Assembly: GCA_903873905.1 (NCBI GenBank)
Contig: CAIQQJ010000167.1
Span: 1 to 51,568, forward strand
DNA from: an uncultured Flavobacteriales bacterium
GTDB lineage: Bacteria; Bacteroidota; Bacteroidia; Palsa-965
Length of the DNA: 51,568 bases
Direction of reading: 5' to 3'
Position numbers and translations under genes: made by a program. The number at the start of each line of letters is the position of its first letter. Within the stretch, counting starts at the first letter, position 1. Shown piece by piece: positions 46,403 through 51,568 of this stretch. The notes beneath the pieces are model-generated. The model had not been told where the DNA came from, made no database searches, and saw nothing but the letters and a program-made list of their open reading frames with translations.

Positions 46403-48685
46403 ATGAAACGATTACTTTTTCTCCTGCTGTTTTCCTCTTTAAATTTATTTGCCCAAACAGTTTCCAAAGATGCGCAATGGCTTGCACCTGCATCAAAACC
46501 CAAAATGTTCGGTCTGCAGGATAACAAGGGAGGAATAGCTGTCAAAGCACAATTCGATTATCTCACAGCATGTGATGGAACAGGATGGATTGCTTATCTC
46601 GGTGGGAAATATGGTGTGATCAACAATCAGGGAAATTGGATCATCAAACCGAATTTTGAAACGATTGTTCAGTTTGTCAATGGAAAAGCAGTTGCAGGAA
46701 AAAGAATTCCACGCAAATCATTACAGGAGCATGAATATGATACTTATGCGGAAAATGAATATGACAGTGTAACTTATTTTGGTGTTATTGATGCTTCCGG
46801 CATATGGGTAATTGATCCTCAATATGATTTTCTCCGTTTGTGTGATGATGGATCAGTTCAATATACTGGCTCCAATGGAAATTTCGGATTCCTTAATCCT
46901 GATGGTACCGTTATGCTTCGTGCGCAATACCAGTATGCGTCGCGCATGACGAATGGTGTGGCGATAATTGCCGAACCGAAAAAAGTGGAAAGTACCATTT
47001 ACAATTATTCCGATCGTTATCATCTGAAGGCGGGAAATTATTTTATCATTGACAGAACAGGAAAAAAAATAAATTCGGAGCCTTACGAATTGATTCGAGA
47101 ATTTTCTGAAGGTCGTGCGGCATTCAATAAGGGTGGAATTTGGAAATATGATCGATATAGTGGAGGCGTGAATCTCATTGGAGGAAAATGGGGATTTCTT
47201 GATGCGGAGGGAAAAGAAATTGTGGAAGGGAATTACGACTACGTTTATGATTACAAAAATGGGAAAGCAAAAGTCCGAACGGCAACTAGAATAATTTGGA
47301 TTGACAAGGATGGAAAAGAAAGTCTGCAGCCTTCAGCAAATTCGCAAAAAGAATTTACGATTTATTGCGAGCCTGGATTTTACGGCTATGTCGATTTGAA
47401 AGGCAATTGGGGAATAGAACCGCAATATTTTTCAGCACAGGAATTTTCAGAAGGATTAGCAGCGGCAATGGCATTGCGAGCATCTGATAATGATTGCAAT
47501 AATGGCGTGAATGATGTTTCGGATGAAATAGAGAATTCTCGAAGTCAATATTCAAAACCACTTTCGTATTTATTGAGTCTCGGGAATAATTACCAAGATG
47601 ATTATGAATTGAATCAAAAACAAGATGTAGATTCAATTTATTTGGCTGATTCAATAGCAGCACTTTTGAAACGTCGACTTTACGGATATATTGACGTGAC
47701 TGGAAATATGGTTCTTCCAGCGAAATATGAAGTTGCATTGCCTTTTCACAATGGAAGGGCGTATGTATGTTTTCGTGGAAATTGGGGTGTGATTGATAAA
47801 AAAGGCAATTGGATTTTCGCACCCATTTTGGAATGTCCTGATGAATTAACTTATCTCCTTCCAAATTATGGTTATGTTGAAGGATCATATCCATACGTTG
47901 ATTCTGAAGAATCAAGTAGCAATCCTTCAGATTATAATGAAACCGAAAATCAAAAAATGTCCAATCCGATTTTTTCTTTTTATGATGGTGTAGGAATTAT
48001 TCTCAAATACAATAAATACGGATTCATCGATACCACTGGAAAAATAATTGTGCCACCGATCTATGATGAAGCAATTCCTTTTTCCAACGGATTTGCAGCC
48101 GTACGTCACGGAAAATTTTGGGGATTTATTGACAAAACAGGAAAAGAAATAATTCCATTGCAATATGAATCTGCATGCTCTTTTTCAAAGGAAGGATTGG
48201 CTTGTGTTGGTGCGGCTCCCGATAGAAGCGGAGTGTCAATTGCTGATGAGCAGTCCATGCAATATGAAAGTGGATACAATGTTTATTACGGCTACATCGA
48301 TAAAAAGGGAAATTGGGCAATCAAACCTCAATTCACGAAAGCGGGAAGTTTTTCAGATGGACTCGCTGCCGTTTCCACGAATTATGGAAAGTTGGGTTAC
48401 ATTGACAAAACCGGAAAGTTTATTATTCCACCGAAATATGATTATGCGAATGATTTTAAATATGGATTTGCCTTGGTAAAAATCAATATGTTGGAGGCGG
48501 TTTATATTGATCCAAGTGGAAAGGTGAGTAAAATATACTCCACTGAAAAAGTTCCTTTCGACAAATCGTTTCCACTGACAAAAAAACAGGGAATAAATTT
48601 GCGATATGGTTTTGTGAATGAAAAGGGTGAAGAAATAATCGGCTACCAATTTTCGGAGGCGGGTGATTTTGCGAAAGTGAAATAA
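46403..48685 (+). CDS. WG-repeat protein, exported (760 aa)
   Basis: The protein starts with a signal peptide (MKRLLFLLLFSSLNLFAQ). The ATG at 46385 would add six residues. It carries about eleven WG (KWG-type) repeats, among them KYGVINNQGNWI, KWGFLDAEGKEI, FYGYVDLKGNWGI, NWGVIDKKGNWI, KYGFIDTTGKII, FWGFIDKTGKEI, YYGYIDKKGNWAI and KLGYIDKTGKFII. WG repeats form beta-rich solenoids or propellers in exported proteins of unknown function. A lower-complexity, charged insert lies between repeats 4 and 5 (about residues 365-420). Its stop codon directly abuts that of the lipid-kinase gene. Confidence 0.9.
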   Translation: MKRLLFLLLFSSLNLFAQTVSKDAQWLAPASKPKMFGLQDNKGGIAVKAQFDYLTACDGTGWIAYLGGKYGVINNQGNWIIKPNFETIVQFVNGKAVAGKRIPRKSLQEHEYDTYAENEYDSVTYFGVIDASGIWVIDPQYDFLRLCDDGSVQYTGSNGNFGFLNPDGTVMLRAQYQYASRMTNGVAIIAEPKKVESTIYNYSDRYHLKAGNYFIIDRTGKKINSEPYELIREFSEGRAAFNKGGIWKYDRYSGGVNLIGGKWGFLDAEGKEIVEGNYDYVYDYKNGKAKVRTATRIIWIDKDGKESLQPSANSQKEFTIYCEPGFYGYVDLKGNWGIEPQYFSAQEFSEGLAAAMALRASDNDCNNGVNDVSDEIENSRSQYSKPLSYLLSLGNNYQDDYELNQKQDVDSIYLADSIAALLKRRLYGYIDVTGNMVLPAKYEVALPFHNGRAYVCFRGNWGVIDKKGNWIFAPILECPDELTYLLPNYGYVEGSYPYVDSEESSSNPSDYNETENQKMSNPIFSFYDGVGIILKYNKYGFIDTTGKIIVPPIYDEAIPFSNGFAAVRHGKFWGFIDKTGKEIIPLQYESACSFSKEGLACVGAAPDRSGVSIADEQSMQYESGYNVYYGYIDKKGNWAIKPQFTKAGSFSDGLAAVSTNYGKLGYIDKTGKFIIPPKYDYANDFKYGFALVKINMLEAVYIDPSGKVSKIYSTEKVPFDKSFPLTKKQGINLRYGFVNEKGEEIIGYQFSEAGDFAKVK

Positions 48686-49577
48686 TTACCCTTTGAAATT
48701 TTCAGGTACAATTACGTTTAAAATTCCAGGATCAACAGTCGCAATCAATTCAATTCCCATATGCTCAGGTTCGCCATCATAATGCATGGCGCCTTCCGAT
48801 TTTCTGGTAATGGTTATTTTCTTTCCAGCGTAAGTTTCAAGGAAACGGGAAGTGTCCAGTTTTTTCGAGAACATTTTTCTGATAATTCCAATCATGTTCC
48901 ACCAACGAAAGGGGGAGTAAAATTGAAAAATGTAAAATCTCATCTGTAACATTTGCCTTTGGAGCAATCCACGCATTATTTCCATATTGACCTGCATTGG
49001 CAAGCGTCAAAAGAAATGCATTTCGCTCTATTTTTTTTCCATCGATGTCAATGAAATAAGTTTCTGATTTATACGATCGGAATTCTGAAATGGTCATTGT
49101 TCCGTAAGTCCAAAAACCACGTGTTTTACTTTCTGCAAATAATTTTCCAATGCGCGCATCGAATCCAACTCCAGCGGTACAGAAAAAGGAGCGGTTGTTA
49201 ATTCTTCCACGATCCATTTTTATTACAACCCCTGTCTCCAATAATTTCATGGCTTCACTTGTTTTTATTGGAATTCCCAAATGTCGGGCGAGACCATTTC
49301 CTGAACCGAAAGGAACAATGCCAAGTGCAATAGCCGTTCCGCACAAGGCATCTGCCAACTGACTTACAGTTCCATCACCACCAACAGCAACAGCCATATC
49401 GAATCCATTCGAAGTGACATAACGGAAAATTTCATCACGATCTTCCACTTCTCTCCAGGGTATAAGTTCACTGTCATACGTATCGCTGAGCAAACTCTGA
49501 ATGAGTTTTACACGATCCGTTTTTTTATCATTCCCGGATTTAGGATTTATTACAAACGCTATTTTCTTGCGATTCAT
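48686..49577 (-). pseudogene. Diacylglycerol-kinase-type lipid kinase with frameshift (YegS/DagK family)
   Basis: The N-terminal part from the ATG at 49577 reads MNRKKIAFVINPKSGNDKK and has the nucleotide-binding GGDGT (AVAVGGDGTVSQLADAL) and FGSGNGLARHLGIP motifs. It continues to NNAWIAPKANVTDEILHFSI. The family C-terminal part is in the next frame (FRWWNMIGIIRKMF ... MHYDGEPEHMGIELIATVDPGILNVIVPENFKG) and stops at 48686. Reading four rather than five G in the run at 48911-48915 restores a single frame of about 297 residues. It is either a sequencing or assembly error or a recent inactivation. Intact enzymes phosphorylate diacylglycerol or related lipids. Confidence 0.85.
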
Positions 49578-49653
49578 CCTTACAAAGTAAGTCAAAAATA
49601 TTTGGGGATTCAACGGAAGGATTGTCAAGATAAAAAAAGTTAAAGGTGATATT

Positions 49654-49691
49654 CTGACATATAATTTATGTTAATCACGACGGAATGTCAG
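49654..49691. promoter_or_regulatory. Inverted repeat upstream of the sigma-54 promoter
   Basis: CTGACAT (49654-49660) and ATGTCAG (49685-49691) are exact inverted copies with 24 bp between. They are centred about 42 bp before the -24 element, a possible activator-binding site. Confidence 0.4.
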
Positions 49692-49711
49692 TGAAAAATA
49701 GGCTTTTTCAA

Positions 49712-49728
49712 TTGGTACGCGTGTTGCA
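49712..49728 (+). promoter_or_regulatory. Sigma-54 (RpoN) promoter of the Hsp20 gene
   Basis: TTGGTACGCGTGTTGCA fits the -24/-12 consensus YTGGCACGNNNNTTGCW. The invariant GG and GC are exactly 10 bp apart, and only the C-to-T after GG and the R position differ. A start of transcription near 49739 would give a leader of about 47 bases. Confidence 0.7.
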
Positions 49729-49785
49729 ATATGTTATGCATGAATAGTAAATTAATAATCACCAACAAATAATAAAACACTCACC

Positions 49786-50241
49786 ATGAACAGAATTAAA
49801 TTTACACCACAAGGTTTGGCTTTTAGCCATCCGTTTTTCTCCAATACAATTCCTTCCCTGTTTAGTGAAGAAGTAGGTGGGAAAGAATTCGCAGGATTTG
49901 TTCCTTCTGTAAATATTGCAGAAGATGAAAAAAACTGGCACATCGAAGTTTCAGCTGCGGGTTTCACTAAGGAAGACTTCAGCATAAAACTTAAAAACGA
50001 TTTGTTGACCATCAGTGCAACGCAAATGGAAAAACAAAATTCCACTGATGATGCAAAACAAAAAAAGTATTCTCGTCGTGAATTCCGTAATGGAGCCTTT
50101 TCACGCAGCTTCATTCTTCCGAAAGGAAAAGCGAATGAAGAAGAAATAAATGCAGTTTATGAAAATGGAATTCTAATGCTCAGCATTCCCAAAAAGGAAA
50201 TTGAACAGAAAGATTCCTTGAAAGAAATTAAGATTTCCTAG
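49786..50241 (+). CDS. Hsp20/alpha-crystallin family small heat-shock protein
   Basis: The 151-residue ATP-independent chaperone binds unfolding proteins in the cytosol. The alpha-crystallin domain spans about 40-140: VNIAEDEKNWHIEVSAAGF, FSIKLKNDLLTISA, the basic RREFRNGAFSRSFILP strand, and the AVYENGILMLSIPK signature. The final IKIS tail is of the I-x-I type that docks subunits. A sigma-54-type promoter and an inverted repeat precede it, and a terminator follows, so it is a single stress gene. Confidence 0.95.
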   Translation: MNRIKFTPQGLAFSHPFFSNTIPSLFSEEVGGKEFAGFVPSVNIAEDEKNWHIEVSAAGFTKEDFSIKLKNDLLTISATQMEKQNSTDDAKQKKYSRREFRNGAFSRSFILPKGKANEEEINAVYENGILMLSIPKKEIEQKDSLKEIKIS

Positions 50242-50282
50242 GGGTAGGATAGTTTAGTAGCAATACTAGACAGTTTGGTGGC

Positions 50283-50322
50283 GGTCACTCGTTCTGTAAT
50301 GGGACGGGTGACCTTTTTTATT
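50283..50322 (+). terminator. Rho-independent terminator of the Hsp20 gene
   Basis: GGTCACTCG pairs with CGGGTGACC (9 bp, one G-U pair) around a loop of about 12 nt, followed by a TTTTTTATTTT tract. Confidence 0.8.
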
Positions 50323-50378
50323 TTACCCAACAAGCACCTAAACATAAATGGACTTCTACAATATGCGATCTGCTTTTT

Positions 50379-50410
50379 TTGCGTGAGGGAGTTCTATTGC
50401 AAGAAAGCCA
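50379..50410 (+). repeat. Partial copy of the palindromic element (proximal end)
   Basis: TTGCGTGAGGGAGTTCTATT then GCAAGAAAGCC matches the start of the full copy at 33886 (TTGCGTGAGGGATAGTAGAAGAAAGCC). The rest of the element is absent. Confidence 0.6.
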
Positions 50411-50507
50411 TATCAAATAGAAAAGAGGGTCGGTCAGCTGTAAAAATAATCTGCACATCTGCACATCATTTTTAAGTAATTTTGCATCAGAAAATAATAC
50501 CCCTCCC

Positions 50508-51568
50508 ATGAATAACGTACCCCTTTGGAAACAGATTCTTGACGAAAAAGTTAGATCTGTTTATCCTGCTCCCGAACGACGTCCTGAACGCGATGCGCAA
50601 TTGGAAAATTTCCTGAAAAATTGTGTGGCGATGGTGAATGAAATGAAACATGAACCAGAAGATGAGAAATGGTATTATGGGGATTTGAAAAAAAGAAAAT
50701 TGGTTGCCAATCATGATCAATCTGCAAAAGGAGTGATCAAGGGAATTAGAAATGATTCGCATGTGCCTGCTACAATCGGAAATCGTGATGCAGTGATGAA
50801 AGATTTGGTGGAACATTTTAACGGCATGCCGAATTGGGGACACTCGAAAACTTTAATAAATGTGGTGCCGCCTTCTTCTGATTTATCAATTGCCGCTTCA
50901 ATGTTGGCTGCGATGGTGAATGCGAATTTGGTGGAGAGTGAACTTTCTTCTGACATCGCTGCATTGGAAATTGAAGTGGTGAGTATGCTTGCGGAAATGT
51001 TTGGTTGGAATCAGGAACGCGCGGGTGGACTTTGCACAACAGGTGGAACATTGAATTATTTGTACGCGACAAAATTGGCATTGACACATTGTCTTGGTCA
51101 GTCTTCGCACTTCAATGGCATTCGTCAAGACGTAAAAATTCTTGCATCGAAAGGTTCGCATTATGCAAAATACAATTGCGCAGATTGGACCGGTCTTGGC
51201 AAAAAAAATATTGTGGAGATTGATGTGAATTCGGATTCGTCCATGAACATCGATCACCTCGAGGAAACGATGCATTATTATTACAAGCAAGGAATTCCAA
51301 TTGCAATGGTGGTGGCCACTGCAGGAACAACGGATGCATTTGCCATTGACAATTTGCGCGAGATCACACGTCTTTGCAAAACATTGCACAAGGAATATTA
51401 CATCGATCAGCGTCCGTTCATTTATGCAGATGCTGTAATTGGTTGGGCGTGGATGTCGTTCAAGGATTATGATTTCAATGCGAATCCATTGGAGTTTTCG
51501 ACACGCGCGATGAAACTGATTTCCGATTGTGTGATGAAAGCGAGTGGGATGGAAGATGTGGATGCGGT
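50508..51568 (+). CDS. PLP-dependent group II decarboxylase/aminotransferase-fold protein, partial
   Basis: The gene starts at the ATG at 50508 (MNNVPLWKQILDEKVRSVYP) and runs off the right edge, with 353 codons visible. The sequence has the group II decarboxylase features LCTTGGTLNYLYA, ASKGSHYAKYN (the PLP-stacking His), VVATAGTTDAFAIDN and IYADAVIGWAWMSF (the PLP-binding Asp). It resembles the glutamate/aromatic decarboxylase family. The Schiff-base lysine lies beyond the window. Substrate is not predictable. No signal peptide is seen, so it is cytosolic. Confidence 0.88.
   Translation, partial: MNNVPLWKQILDEKVRSVYPAPERRPERDAQLENFLKNCVAMVNEMKHEPEDEKWYYGDLKKRKLVANHDQSAKGVIKGIRNDSHVPATIGNRDAVMKDLVEHFNGMPNWGHSKTLINVVPPSSDLSIAASMLAAMVNANLVESELSSDIAALEIEVVSMLAEMFGWNQERAGGLCTTGGTLNYLYATKLALTHCLGQSSHFNGIRQDVKILASKGSHYAKYNCADWTGLGKKNIVEIDVNSDSSMNIDHLEETMHYYYKQGIPIAMVVATAGTTDAFAIDNLREITRLCKTLHKEYYIDQRPFIYADAVIGWAWMSFKDYDFNANPLEFSTRAMKLISDCVMKASGMEDVDA

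Noticed and set aside
47355-47915. Minus-strand 186-codon open frame
   Set aside because: It is antisense to WG repeats. Its length comes from the repetitive composition of that gene and it has no family features.

Overview
The window is AT-rich bacterial chromosome from a member of the Bacteroidota. The evidence for the phylum is C-terminal type IX secretion (T9SS) sorting domains on two proteins, PorE-like TPR/beta-propeller/OmpA proteins, bshA for bacillithiol synthesis, the neighbour set mutL-rhomboid-rhomboid-exonuclease, promoter boxes of the TAnnTTTG type, and little Shine-Dalgarno signal. No phage, integrase, insertion sequence or CRISPR array was seen. Order or genus cannot be fixed from the sequence alone.

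Layout. 1-5310: a truncated SagB-like nitroreductase at the left edge, a run of small genes (TerB-like helical protein, rhodanese, methyltransferase, PEBP protein, Spy-like periplasmic protein, YqhA membrane protein) and a decayed VOC/glyoxalase gene. 5326-8653: two lipoproteins of unknown function and peptidase T. 8701-16135: three paralogous envelope proteins of PorE type, with a T9SS-sorted 'choice-of-anchor V' protein between the second and third. 16201-19164: a 2-oxo acid dehydrogenase E2, a CHAD protein, and a 53-residue protein paired with a nucleotidyltransferase. 19222-23936: exonuclease-like protein, two rhomboids and mutL, all on the minus strand. 24284-31546: GH3/beta-lactamase fusion, bshA, a T9SS-sorted sialidase-like protein and a DUF2027-Smr protein. 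31696-34503: outer-membrane barrel, RNase P RNA, LolD-like ATPase, and two tiny lipoproteins that both end in a CNCS motif. 34634-39244: ilvE, an M61 peptidase, a small membrane protein and a 3-hydroxyacyl-CoA dehydrogenase. 39611-42949: a three-gene minus-strand unit for polysaccharide or envelope work. 43066-48685: pcm, an outer-membrane protein, smpB with two tRNA-Leu genes, an NlpC/P60 hydrolase and a WG-repeat protein. 48686-51568: a frameshifted lipid kinase, an Hsp20 gene behind a sigma-54-type promoter, and a truncated PLP-dependent decarboxylase at the right edge.

Most genes are housekeeping, envelope or secretion functions. The unusual material is small or non-coding: overlooked genes of 43, 46 and 53 codons, a pseudogene, a frameshift in a homopolymer, a sigma-54 promoter, and several families of dispersed intergenic repeats. 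The repeats include a roughly 110-bp palindromic element, GGGACAAG word clusters, and AATTC-rich inverted repeats. One repeat family lies inside the coding sequence of the DUF2027-Smr gene, and hairpins like those of another occur inside the RNase P RNA. No complete new multi-gene system could be demonstrated. The best candidates for something undescribed are the twin CNCS lipoproteins, the 53-residue/nucleotidyltransferase pair and the PorE-like trio.
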